DNA from: a virus
Virus record (IMG/VR): IMGVR_UViG_3300036770_000508
Span: 1 to 28,906 of that record
Length of the DNA: 28,906 nucleotides
Direction: 5' to 3' (one strand)
Shown: positions 19,971 through 27,928 of the stretch, piece after piece
Layout: each line of letters starts with the position of its first letter
Numbering within the stretch: the first letter of the stretch is position 1
Notes under the pieces: model-generated
What the model was told of the DNA's origin: nothing
The model's database searches: none
What the model saw: only the letters and a program-made list of their open reading frames with translations
Position numbers and translations under genes: made by a program

Positions 19971-20314
19971 AACGCACTTATATTTATATTGACGGCGAGT
20001 TTGTAGAGCGTAAGAAAGACGCTAAAGGGCGTTATCACTACGTCATGCCCGACATCGTGCCGTACAAAAGCATGATTGACGGCAAAATGGTCACTTCCCG
20101 CTCGGAACACCGACGCCATCTCAAGGCAAACAACTGCATTGAGGTCGGCAACGAAGATCCGAGCAAGCACGTTAGGCACGAAAAGCCCGTAGACACGCGG
20201 CTTGAGCGCTTAAAACACATGGTCAATACCCGACTGACCAACGAGCAAGCAGATCGCATTATCCGCGAACTGCGCCAGCACGCTAATTTCACCAATCCCC
20301 ACAGGAGAGGCTAG
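19967..20314 (+). CDS. Conserved phage protein after portal, 115 residues
   Basis: Overlaps the portal stop by ATGA. The sequence begins MKRTYIYIDGEFVERKKDAK and contains YVMPDIVPYKSMIDGKMVTS and SRSEHRRHLKANNCIEVGNE, a pattern often present just after portal genes. The C-terminal half is helical and basic. It has several His residues and one Cys but no clear zinc site. It may be a head-assembly factor. Function not known to me. Confidence 0.72.
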   Translation: MKRTYIYIDGEFVERKKDAKGRYHYVMPDIVPYKSMIDGKMVTSRSEHRRHLKANNCIEVGNEDPSKHVRHEKPVDTRLERLKHMVNTRLTNEQADRIIRELRQHANFTNPHRRG

Positions 20315-20316
20315 TT

Positions 20317-21312
20317 ATGGACGAGAACAATCAGGCATTTGAGTCAGCACGGGACGAACAGCCCGAAAATGACCGTCGTGCAATGCTGGAAGCAGGTTTA
20401 GAGGCAGCCGAAAAGGGCGAGCCGATTGACGGGCGTGACGCACAGGGTCGGTTTGCGTCAAAGGCAGCGCAGCCCGAGCAGGAAGAAGCGCAACCCGAGG
20501 CAGAGCCGCCGGTATGGCGTCGTCCTCCCGCGTCGTGGAAGAAGGATTATCACGAGGTTTGGCAGAAAGCCGACCCGAAGATGCAAGAGTATGCATGGCA
20601 ACGCGAGGAACAGATGCGTGCCGGTGTGGAACCGCTGCTTTCCAAAGCGCAGTTTGCCGACACCATGCAGGAAGCCATCGCACCGTACCTGCCGACCATT
20701 CAAGGCATGGGATTGACGCCCGAAAAGGCGGTGTCAGCCTTAATGCAAGCCGACTACACGCTGCGTACTGCCCCGCCGCAGCAAAAGATGCAACTTTTCA
20801 TGCAACTGGCACAGTCGTATGGCATCCAACTGCCGACGAACGGCCAGATGCCGCAACAGCCGCAAGCCCAAGTTGACCCGCTGGTATGGCAACTCCAAAA
20901 CGAGTTGAACAACGTGCGCGGTGAGGTGATGGGTTGGAAGCAACAGCAAGAGATGCAGCAGAATCAACAACTGCTGGGTGAAATCAACCAATTTAGTATG
21001 AAGGCTGATCATTTTGAGGAAGCCCGCCCGACCATGATCCAACTCCTACAGAGTGGCATGGCCGAGACGTTGGAAGAAGCATATGAAAAAGCCATCAGAC
21101 TCAACCCTGACTTGTTTGAGCAGATCAACAAAGCCCAACAGGCTGAAGTGGCTGCTAGACAAGCCAAGGAGCAGAACAGGGCAGCGAAAGCCGCCCGAGC
21201 AGCAGCGGTGAGTGTCAGAAGCGCCACACCCGGCGTTAACACGGCTCCAAAAGCGGCAAACCGTCGTGCGATTCTAGAGGAAGCATTTTCCGAAACAGAG
21301 TCGCGCTTATAA
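20317..21312 (+). CDS. Scaffolding protein
   Basis: A 331-residue, acidic and Gln-rich, mostly helical protein just before the capsid gene, as expected for a scaffold that guides prohead assembly and is then lost. It has a disordered acidic start with GRDAQGRFAS, a WRRPPASWKKDYHEVWQ segment, a long Gln/Met-rich helix (WKQQQEMQQNQQLLGEINQF), and a basic Ala-rich end (RAAKAARAAAVSVRSA) that would bind the capsid protein. The ribosome-binding site is AGGAG in the leader before ATG 20317. Confidence 0.85.
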   Translation: MDENNQAFESARDEQPENDRRAMLEAGLEAAEKGEPIDGRDAQGRFASKAAQPEQEEAQPEAEPPVWRRPPASWKKDYHEVWQKADPKMQEYAWQREEQMRAGVEPLLSKAQFADTMQEAIAPYLPTIQGMGLTPEKAVSALMQADYTLRTAPPQQKMQLFMQLAQSYGIQLPTNGQMPQQPQAQVDPLVWQLQNELNNVRGEVMGWKQQQEMQQNQQLLGEINQFSMKADHFEEARPTMIQLLQSGMAETLEEAYEKAIRLNPDLFEQINKAQQAEVAARQAKEQNRAAKAARAAAVSVRSATPGVNTAPKAANRRAILEEAFSETESRL

Positions 21313-21335
21313 CTAACTGATGAAGGAGTAATCAA

Positions 21336-22355
21336 ATGGCATTTGCCAACTCAAGCATCAGCGACATCATTGCCACGACTATTCAGAGCCGTAGCGGTGA
21401 ACTCGCTGACAACGTGACGAACAACAACGCTTTGTTGCGTCGTCTTAAGGAGCGCGGGAACGTCAAAACGTTTTCGGGCGGTAACGTGATTTTGCAAGAA
21501 ATCATGTACAACGATCCGACCACCAACAACACCAACTCGTACAGCGGTTACGAAGTGTTGAACGTTGGCCAGAACAGCCCGATTTCGTCGGCGCAGTTCA
21601 GCATCACGCAGTACGCCTCTGCTGTGACCATCTCGGGTTTGGAAATGATCCAAAACTCGGGCAAGGAAGCCATCATTGACTTGCTTGACGGTCGCATGGA
21701 AGTCGCGGAAGCCCAACTTGCTAACCGCATCTCGGGCGACCTGTACGGCGACGGCACCGGCAACGCGGGTAAGAACCTCACGGGTCTTGCCGCGGCTGTG
21801 CCGGATGACCCGACTACCGGCACCTACGGCGGCATCAACCGCGCCGTGTGGTCTTTCTGGCAGTCCAAGGTGTTTGATGCCTCGGTCAGCGGCTCGGGCG
21901 TTGTGTCGTCCACCACGATTCAGGGTTACATGGACGCTTTGGCTGTCCAACTCGTTCGTGGCACCGACAAGCCTGACCTGATCGTTGCTGACAACAACTA
22001 CTACCGTTACTACTTGCAATCGTTGCAAGCCATCCAGCGCATCACCGAGTCCGGTTCGGGCATGGCTGGCGCGGGCTTTGCCTCGCTCAAGTACTACGGC
22101 GCTGGCATGGCGTCTGACGTTGTGCTGGACGGTGGTATCGGTTCCTCGTCGTATAACAGCGGCGCTGGCAACGCGAACCACATGTGGTTCCTCAACACCA
22201 AGTACCTGCACTTCCGTCCTCACAAAGATCGCAACTTTGTGCCGATTGGCGGCGAGCGGCAGGCTGTTAACCAAGACGCCATTGTGAAGTTGATCGGCTG
22301 GGCGGGTAACTTGACCTGCTCGGGCGCTCAATTCCAAGGCGTGTTGATTGATTAA
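21336..22355 (+). CDS. Major capsid protein
   Basis: A 339-residue protein that forms the head shell. AGGAG lies eight bases before ATG 21336, as for a highly expressed gene, and codons are strongly biased. It begins MAFANSSISDIIATTIQSRS and contains ALLRRLKERGNVKTFSGGNV, the extended-arm region, and YASAVTISGLEMIQNSGKEA, the spine-helix region. The C-terminus includes HFRPHKDRNFVPIGG. An HK97-like fold is expected from the gene order and general pattern but is not proven. Placed immediately after scaffold and before a decoration-like protein. Confidence 0.87.
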   Translation: MAFANSSISDIIATTIQSRSGELADNVTNNNALLRRLKERGNVKTFSGGNVILQEIMYNDPTTNNTNSYSGYEVLNVGQNSPISSAQFSITQYASAVTISGLEMIQNSGKEAIIDLLDGRMEVAEAQLANRISGDLYGDGTGNAGKNLTGLAAAVPDDPTTGTYGGINRAVWSFWQSKVFDASVSGSGVVSSTTIQGYMDALAVQLVRGTDKPDLIVADNNYYRYYLQSLQAIQRITESGSGMAGAGFASLKYYGAGMASDVVLDGGIGSSSYNSGAGNANHMWFLNTKYLHFRPHKDRNFVPIGGERQAVNQDAIVKLIGWAGNLTCSGAQFQGVLID

Positions 22356-22367
22356 GAGGGCAAACAA

Positions 22368-22844
22368 ATGTCTATTTCTGTAAGCAATATGATCGGTGTT
22401 TCGCTTGAATACACCGACGCCTCGCCCTCGTTTGCCGTTGGCACCGTTGTCAACTTAAGCGATGGCGGTCAAGCCCTGTATGTGCAGGCGGCCTCAACCG
22501 TTGCGACTTACGCTGCCGTTTCGGTTAGCGTAAACAACACGGTTGTGCCGCTGACCACGACCAACTCGGCTGGAAGCAAGGCTATTGGCTTTGCTCAAGT
22601 GTCCATTGCCTCGGCTTATTACGGCTGGGTGCAGTTGGGCGGTAAGCCGCGTGTCAACGTTGCTACGGCTTGCGAGCCGTCGGTGCCGTTGTTCACGACT
22701 GCCACGGGTGGCGTCCTTGACGACGCGACCGTGACGGGCGGTTTGGTGGCGGGCCTTGTTGCCACTACCTCGGCGGCCTCTGCGTCTGCCGTCACCTGCA
22801 TCGCGGGCTACCCGCACATCGCCACGGGCGTTGTCGGGTTCTAA
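22368..22844 (+). CDS. Capsid decoration-like protein
   Basis: A 158-residue, Ala/Val/Thr/Ser-rich, nearly charge-free beta protein twelve bases after the capsid stop, with GAGGG upstream. It has FAVGTVVNLSDGGQALYVQA and repeated strand-turn elements ending GYPHIATGVVGF. Composition and place suggest a head decoration or stabilising protein. Codon use is strongly biased, as in the capsid gene, indicating high expression. No enzymatic motif is seen. Confidence 0.7.
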   Translation: MSISVSNMIGVSLEYTDASPSFAVGTVVNLSDGGQALYVQAASTVATYAAVSVSVNNTVVPLTTTNSAGSKAIGFAQVSIASAYYGWVQLGGKPRVNVATACEPSVPLFTTATGGVLDDATVTGGLVAGLVATTSAASASAVTCIAGYPHIATGVVGF

Positions 22845-22846
22845 CG

Positions 22847-23620
22847 ATGCAACCTCTGGAAATCACGGTGCAGGCGGCGGGTACGGAGGAGGAACTTTGT
22901 TCCAATATCCGCTCGGCGCTTGCCCGTGGTTTGCCAGAACTGGCCCTCGCTCCCACCAAACACGATGGCAACATGGTGTTGGTGGCGAGCGGGTGGTCTA
23001 TGCCTGATTTCATAGGCGAAATCAAAGCGCACCGTAAAGCCGGTCGCCCGATTGTGGCGATTAAAGCGGCGCATGATTTCTTGTGTGAAAACGGCGTTGA
23101 ACCTGATTTATGGGTCAACCTTGACCCGCGTGACCGCACGAGCGGTATTCAGCGGCTAAACGACCATACCATCTATATGCCAGCCTCGCGCTGCCCGCCT
23201 TCCACGTTTGACTACCTCAAAGGTAGGAAAATGTTGTTGTGGCACTCATGGGCGCCGGGGCCGGAAATGGAAGCCATTGGCCCGGGCAAGGTTGCCGTGG
23301 GCGGTGGCACCACATCGGGGCTACGCGCCGTCAACATCGGCTACTTGCTCGGATTCCGTCATTTCATCATGTACGGCTACGACAGTTGCAACCGAGCCGA
23401 CGGCTTAAAGCGCTTTACGGGCGAATATACCGGCCCGTCTGTGGACATCTGGGTTGGCGGCCCCGAGGGCAAGAAGTTCAACTGCAACATGGCAATGGCG
23501 CAGCAAGCCAACGAGTTTCAAAAACTGTTCTCGGTCATGGCCGATATAACGGTAGACGTTAAAGGGCCGGGACTGATTGCTGAAATCATGCGTGTGCGCG
23601 ACGAGCGGAAAGCAGCCTGA
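22847..23620 (+). CDS. DUF115-like glycosyltransferase-fold protein
   Basis: A 257-residue protein starting two bases after the decoration gene. It carries NMVLVASGWSMPDFIGEI (Rossmann-like), IVAIKAAHDFLCENGVEPDL, an NLDPRDRTS motif, and VAVGGGTTSGLRAVNIGYLL followed by FIMYGYDSC. These match DUF115 / MptE-like proteins, whose relatives act in glycan and flagellin modification and in pterin synthesis. Phages often carry such a gene among head genes. It could modify a virion protein or a host sugar; which one is unknown. The stop overlaps the next start (TGATG). Confidence 0.72.
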   Translation: MQPLEITVQAAGTEEELCSNIRSALARGLPELALAPTKHDGNMVLVASGWSMPDFIGEIKAHRKAGRPIVAIKAAHDFLCENGVEPDLWVNLDPRDRTSGIQRLNDHTIYMPASRCPPSTFDYLKGRKMLLWHSWAPGPEMEAIGPGKVAVGGGTTSGLRAVNIGYLLGFRHFIMYGYDSCNRADGLKRFTGEYTGPSVDIWVGGPEGKKFNCNMAMAQQANEFQKLFSVMADITVDVKGPGLIAEIMRVRDERKAA

Positions 23621-24447
23621 TGGCTATCCCTTCTCGCGTACTAAACAGCGGAGTAACTCAACTTTCTACCGTCTCCATCTGTGGCGACGGCATAGCAAGT
23701 GTTACCGCAGCAGGAACGTCAGCCGGTGACGCGACAACGCTGACGTATGTGTATAACAACGTCACAACGGCAGCCGCAGGGTCAGGCGTTAAGTTGCCGC
23801 CGACCGAGATGGGCGAAACCATCATCGTAAAGAACACGACTGCTAACCCGATTACCGTTTACCCATATAACGCCAGCAGCAGCATCAACAACGCAGGGTT
23901 CGGCACAATTAACCCTGATTGCTCGGCCATGTTTTTTGCCGTCAGCAATACGCTTTGGGAAGAACTGCAAGGCTTTGGTCGCTCGGTGCCGATCCTGCAT
24001 TACGGTGCGTTTTCGGACACAACTACGCAAACCATCGTATCCATCAATGAAGCGTATGCGATGACGTTTAACACGACGGACGCGGCTAATGGTGTGTCTA
24101 TTGGCTCGCCTACCTCGCGGCTGGTTGTGGCAAATCAAGGCGTCTATAACGTGCAATTTTCCGCGCAGTTAGATAAAGCATCGGGTGGCGCGGCAGACGT
24201 TTACATTTGGCTGCGTAAAAACGGCAACAACGTCCCCAACACGACCACAACCGTGACTTTGCAAGGAACGGCGGCACGACAAGTCGCCGCGTGGAATTTT
24301 GTCATACAATTAGAGGCGGCCAACTACGTTGAGTTGATGTGGGCCGCAGACGATAGTGACGCAATAATTCTCGCTGCCAGCGCCACAAGCGTTTGGCCCG
24401 CGATCCCCTCGGTCATTTGTACCATCACACAGGTCAACAACCTGTAA
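23620..24447 (+). CDS. Virion protein with C-terminal C1q/TNF-like jelly-roll candidate
   Basis: A 275-residue protein rich in Thr/Ala/Val. Residues 1-120 form a beta region with YPYNASSSINNAGFGTINP and an FAVSNTLWEELQGFGR turn. Residues about 125-275 (MTFNTTDAANGVSIGSPTSR; YNVQFSAQLDKASGGAADVY; WLRKNGNNVPNTTTTVTLQG) have the strand order and the WLRKNG...VP pattern seen in C1q/TNF-like trimeric jelly-roll domains of phage head fibres. It is probably a head fibre or decoration adhesin. Fold by pattern only. Confidence 0.62.
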   Translation: MAIPSRVLNSGVTQLSTVSICGDGIASVTAAGTSAGDATTLTYVYNNVTTAAAGSGVKLPPTEMGETIIVKNTTANPITVYPYNASSSINNAGFGTINPDCSAMFFAVSNTLWEELQGFGRSVPILHYGAFSDTTTQTIVSINEAYAMTFNTTDAANGVSIGSPTSRLVVANQGVYNVQFSAQLDKASGGAADVYIWLRKNGNNVPNTTTTVTLQGTAARQVAAWNFVIQLEAANYVELMWAADDSDAIILAASATSVWPAIPSVICTITQVNNL

Positions 24448-24467
24448 TCCCCACAGGAGTAAGGACA

Positions 24468-25022
24468 ATGCCATTAGACAGCGATGTTTCTAACGCCGAC
24501 GCACAGTTGCACGTTGAGTTTTACGTCAAGGACGATGGGCCGGGTAAGGGCAAGACTTACTGCCGCATCATGGCTCCCGGCGACAAAACCAACATCATTG
24601 ACCAGCCTTTCCGCGACGAACACAAGTCACGGTTCCCGCGTCAATGGCTGTACTTTCAGACGCAACAGAGCGATGGCGTGGCCGCAGAAATCGGCACCCC
24701 GCTGTCAGAGTGGCAAAAGGACGCTCCCGAGGAAATCACCCGCGATCAGATACAAGAGTTGGTGATTCTCAAATTTGTGACGGTAGAGCAGTTGGCTTTA
24801 GCGTCAGACGCGCAACTACAGCGCATTGGCATGGGCGGCGTTGGGCTGCGTGAGCGGGCAAGGCTGTACTTGAACCGCAAAAACCGCGTTGAAGCAAGCG
24901 CCGAATTGGAAGATACCAAGCGTCAGTTGGCCGAATTGCAGGCACAGATGGCGCAGTTATTGGGTGGCGAACCGGCCAAGCGCCGTGGACGACCGCCCAA
25001 GGAAACCGTAGCGGAGGCATAG
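24468..25022 (+). CDS. Head-tail region protein with HhH-like segment and AT-hook-like tail
   Basis: A 184-residue protein. The start ATG 24468 has AGGAG ten bases before it and a second purine-rich AAGGA closer; the frame is open back into the previous gene but without a site. Residues about 100-145 (VEQLALASDAQLQRIGMGGV) look like a helix-hairpin-helix motif. A coiled coil follows (LEDTKRQLAELQAQMAQLL), then a basic AKRRGRPPKE end with the GRP core of an AT hook. Both point to DNA contact, perhaps in the head or at the portal. One base separates it from the next gene. Confidence 0.65.
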   Translation: MPLDSDVSNADAQLHVEFYVKDDGPGKGKTYCRIMAPGDKTNIIDQPFRDEHKSRFPRQWLYFQTQQSDGVAAEIGTPLSEWQKDAPEEITRDQIQELVILKFVTVEQLALASDAQLQRIGMGGVGLRERARLYLNRKNRVEASAELEDTKRQLAELQAQMAQLLGGEPAKRRGRPPKETVAEA

Positions 25023-25023
25023 C

Positions 25024-25938
25024 ATGGGCAGCACGATGGTTCAACTCGTCCAGCAAGTGACAAACGAACTGGGCATCCCTACGCCGCAAACGGTGGCGGG
25101 AAACGCTAGTCAGGACGTTATTCAGATTCTCGCTCTGATGAACGCTTGCGGTTACGAGTTGCTCCGTCGTGCTGATTGGCGCGAACTAACCCGCCAACAT
25201 ACGTTCTACACGGAAGCCATCACAACGACCGGAACGTGGGCCGAGGGAGTCGCCACGATTACGGGCATCCCGACGACCGCAGGGCTGTCTACGCAATACC
25301 AAGTGCAGGGCGTGGGCATCCCCAACGCTACCTACATCACGGCTGTGACAGGCTCTACGTCGGTTACGTTGAACTACGCCCCGACTGCCTCGGTTGTGAG
25401 CGGTCAGGTCATTTTCCAGAAAGTGAAGTACGACCTGCCTGCCGATTACGTCAGCACGGTCAACCGCACGCATTGGGATAAGAGCAAACGTTGGGAAATG
25501 CTCGGCCCCGAGTCGCCGCAACAATGGGAATGGCTGCTATCGGGCTACATCAGCACCGGCCCGCGTATCCGTTGGCGTTTGCTCGGCAAGTATTTCCAGA
25601 TTTGGCCGGGTATGAACGGTGGCGAGTTGCTTGGCTTTGAGTACCGCAGCGCCGCATGGGCAGAAAGCGCCCTTGCTGTGCCGAAAAACAGTTTTACCGC
25701 CGACACGGACACTTGCGTATACCCAGATCGCGTCATGGTTTTGGGTACAAAACTGAAATATTTTGAAGCCAAGGGCTTTGACACGACGGCGCTGTACCGC
25801 GATTACCTTGCGGAACTAGAGACAGCCATCGCGCAGGACACGGCGGCGGCCAACCTGTCGTTTGCCCCGCGACCGGGTACGGTGTTGATCGGTTACGACA
25901 ACATCCCTGACAGCGGCTACGGCACGAGCAGCACCTAA
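25024..25938 (+). CDS. Tail adaptor / head-to-tail connector (P22 gp4-like)
   Basis: A 304-residue protein. Helical N-terminus (VQLVQQVTNELGIPTPQTVA; ALMNACGYELLRRADW), a middle beta insertion of about 70 residues with a Thr/Gly-rich tandem pattern, then PADYVSTVNRTHWDKSKRWE and KYFQIWPGMNGGELLGFEYR, which are typical of phage adaptor proteins that sit beneath the portal. The ribosome-binding site GGAGG is six bases before ATG 25024. The stop overlaps the next start (TAATG). Its position right before the nozzle-like protein supports the call. Confidence 0.72.
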   Translation: MGSTMVQLVQQVTNELGIPTPQTVAGNASQDVIQILALMNACGYELLRRADWRELTRQHTFYTEAITTTGTWAEGVATITGIPTTAGLSTQYQVQGVGIPNATYITAVTGSTSVTLNYAPTASVVSGQVIFQKVKYDLPADYVSTVNRTHWDKSKRWEMLGPESPQQWEWLLSGYISTGPRIRWRLLGKYFQIWPGMNGGELLGFEYRSAAWAESALAVPKNSFTADTDTCVYPDRVMVLGTKLKYFEAKGFDTTALYRDYLAELETAIAQDTAAANLSFAPRPGTVLIGYDNIPDSGYGTSST

Positions 25939-27503
25939 TGGCGTCTCCTGTTCGTAGACGGTTAGTCCAGCGCACCACGGCTAACGTGGCGTCGTTGCCT
26001 GCCCCTGTCGGCGGCTGGAACGCCCGTGACGCGCTGGCAAACATGGCTCCGACGGACGCCGTGTATTTGGAAAATATGTTCCCGAGCGTGTCTAACGTGA
26101 ATTTGCGCGGTGGATACGTTAAACACGCTGTTGGGCTGCCTGCCGAGGTGCAAACGCTGATGACCTACAACGCGGGGTCAGATGTGCAATTGTTTGCCAT
26201 CAGCGACGGTGGGATTTATGACGTTACATCAGCAGGCACGGCAGGATCGGCGCTAGTTGCCAGCCTTGCTAATTCGCAATGGGAGTACACCAACGTCACC
26301 ACAGGCGGCGGTCAGTTCCTATATGCCGCTAACGGCGTGGATGCGCCGCTGCTGTACGACGGCACAAACTGGACCCCAATTGACGGTGTGTCTACGCCTG
26401 CCATTACAGGCGTCACCACAACCAACCTGATCCAACCCACCCTTTTTAAAAACCGAATGTGGTTCATTGAAAAGGACACCTTAAAAGCATGGTACTTGCC
26501 GGTGTCGTCGGTGGGCGGTGCGGCCAACGTGCTAGACCTATCTAGCGTCATGCACTTGGGTGGCAAGTTGCAGGCAATGGCGACTTGGACGATTGACGCA
26601 GGTTACGGCGTTGACGACAACCTTGTGTTTATCTCTGACCAAGGCGAAGTGGCCGTATATCGCGGAACCGACCCTACCAGCGCCTCTACATGGTCGCTCA
26701 TCGGTGTTTGGATCATCGGTGCGCCAATTTCCCGTCGTTGCATGGCGAAATATGGCGGTGACTTGCTCATTTTGACGTTAGACGGGCTAATTCCGTTCGC
26801 CTCGGCGCTGCAATCGTCGCGTTTAGACCCCAACATCGCCCTATCGGACAAGATACAAGGCGCATTTGCGGCGGCTGCACGCACTTACAAGGATACGTTT
26901 GGCTGGGGACTGCTCTACAACCCGTTGAACAACGCTTTGATTGTCAACGTGCCGGTATCTACTGGCCAGCAGCAGTTTGTGATGAACAACATCACTAAAG
27001 CGTGGTGCAATTTCACGGGTTGGAACGCTGCGTGCTGGGCATTGGTGGAAAACGAGCCGTATTTTGGCGGCAATACCTACGTTGCAAAGGCTTGGACGGC
27101 AGGTGATGGCGGTTATGCCGACGACGGCGAGCCGATCCGCACGAAAGCGCTGCAAGCGTTTAACTACTTTGAGACTCGCGGCGTCATTAAGTATTTCACC
27201 CGCGCACGACCGAGCATTTTTAGCAACGGTCAGCCGAGCGTGGTCATCGGTATCAATACCGACTTCCAAACCGCCGACCAAACGGGTGCGGTGTCGTTCT
27301 CGCCCACCGTGGCGGGACTATGGAACGTCGGTTTATGGGACGTTGCGCTATGGGGCAGCGATGTGGTCATCACGAACAACCAATCCGGTGTGACCGGCAT
27401 CGGCTACTCGGGAGCCATTTCGTTTAACAGCAGCAGCAAGAATTTGCAGGTTCAATGGGCATCAACTGACGTTGTGTATCAGATCGGATGGGCTGGAATA
27501 TAG
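25938..27503 (+). CDS. Tail nozzle / stabilisation protein (P22 gp10-like)
   Basis: A 521-residue, beta-rich protein. It begins with a basic part and LPAPVGGWNARDALANMAPT, the start typical of this family. Next come LENMFPSVSNVNLRGGYVKH and repeated blade-like stretches (LQAMATWTIDAGYGVDDNLV; YGGDLLILTLDGLIPFASAL), which fit the beta-propeller of P22 gp10 or T7 gp12-like nozzles. It would form the lower tail tube to which fibres attach. It is coupled to the adaptor before it and overlaps the next gene by 16 bases. Confidence 0.75.
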   Translation: MASPVRRRLVQRTTANVASLPAPVGGWNARDALANMAPTDAVYLENMFPSVSNVNLRGGYVKHAVGLPAEVQTLMTYNAGSDVQLFAISDGGIYDVTSAGTAGSALVASLANSQWEYTNVTTGGGQFLYAANGVDAPLLYDGTNWTPIDGVSTPAITGVTTTNLIQPTLFKNRMWFIEKDTLKAWYLPVSSVGGAANVLDLSSVMHLGGKLQAMATWTIDAGYGVDDNLVFISDQGEVAVYRGTDPTSASTWSLIGVWIIGAPISRRCMAKYGGDLLILTLDGLIPFASALQSSRLDPNIALSDKIQGAFAAAARTYKDTFGWGLLYNPLNNALIVNVPVSTGQQQFVMNNITKAWCNFTGWNAACWALVENEPYFGGNTYVAKAWTAGDGGYADDGEPIRTKALQAFNYFETRGVIKYFTRARPSIFSNGQPSVVIGINTDFQTADQTGAVSFSPTVAGLWNVGLWDVALWGSDVVITNNQSGVTGIGYSGAISFNSSSKNLQVQWASTDVVYQIGWAGI

Positions 27504-27928
27504 TCAGCGGCCCCCATGTGGGGCATTGGGTCACGGCCCAAACCAACGGGGGCTATCACGCCGAACGGTCGGAAGCCATTGGACTTGAGAAAGACGGCGA
27601 GTTGATCGCCGGGACGGTGTACGAGATGTGGAACGGGCGCTCGGTCGTCTGCCACATCGCGTGGAAGCGCATCAACAAGGCGTATTTGACCGCCGTGTAC
27701 GATTATGCCTACAACGTCTGCAATGTTGATAAGATAATAGGGCCGATTTCCAGCAACCATACCCGGGCGCTGAAACTGGTCACGAAAATGGGGTTTTCCG
27801 AGGAAGCGCGTATTAAGAATGGCGCACCCGACGGAGACATTGTTTTTATGACGCAAACACCAGAACGGTGTCGTTTCTTGGAGTCTAGGTATGGGCAAGA
27901 GTTCGCCGAAGCCGCCGCCAACACCTGA
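27488..27928 (+). CDS. GNAT-like acetyltransferase
   Basis: A 146-residue protein with the GNAT layout: N-terminal strands (ERSEAIGLEKDGELIAGTVY), a central VVCHIAWKRINKAYLTAVYD strand-helix, and NHTRALKLVTKMGFSEEARI, the C-terminal helix and strand that close the acetyl-CoA site in this superfamily. GNAT-like genes are frequent between tail and internal virion genes in podoviruses. It may acetylate a host or virion protein; the substrate is unknown. It starts inside the nozzle gene and overlaps the next gene by 38 bases. Confidence 0.75.
   Translation: MGWNIVSGPHVGHWVTAQTNGGYHAERSEAIGLEKDGELIAGTVYEMWNGRSVVCHIAWKRINKAYLTAVYDYAYNVCNVDKIIGPISSNHTRALKLVTKMGFSEEARIKNGAPDGDIVFMTQTPERCRFLESRYGQEFAEAAANT

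Noticed and set aside
21351-22367. Long open frame (338 codons) on the minus strand opposite the major capsid gene
   Set aside because: It mirrors the capsid gene almost end to end, has no ribosome-binding site and no protein-like pattern. Strong codon bias in the capsid gene keeps the opposite frame free of stops.
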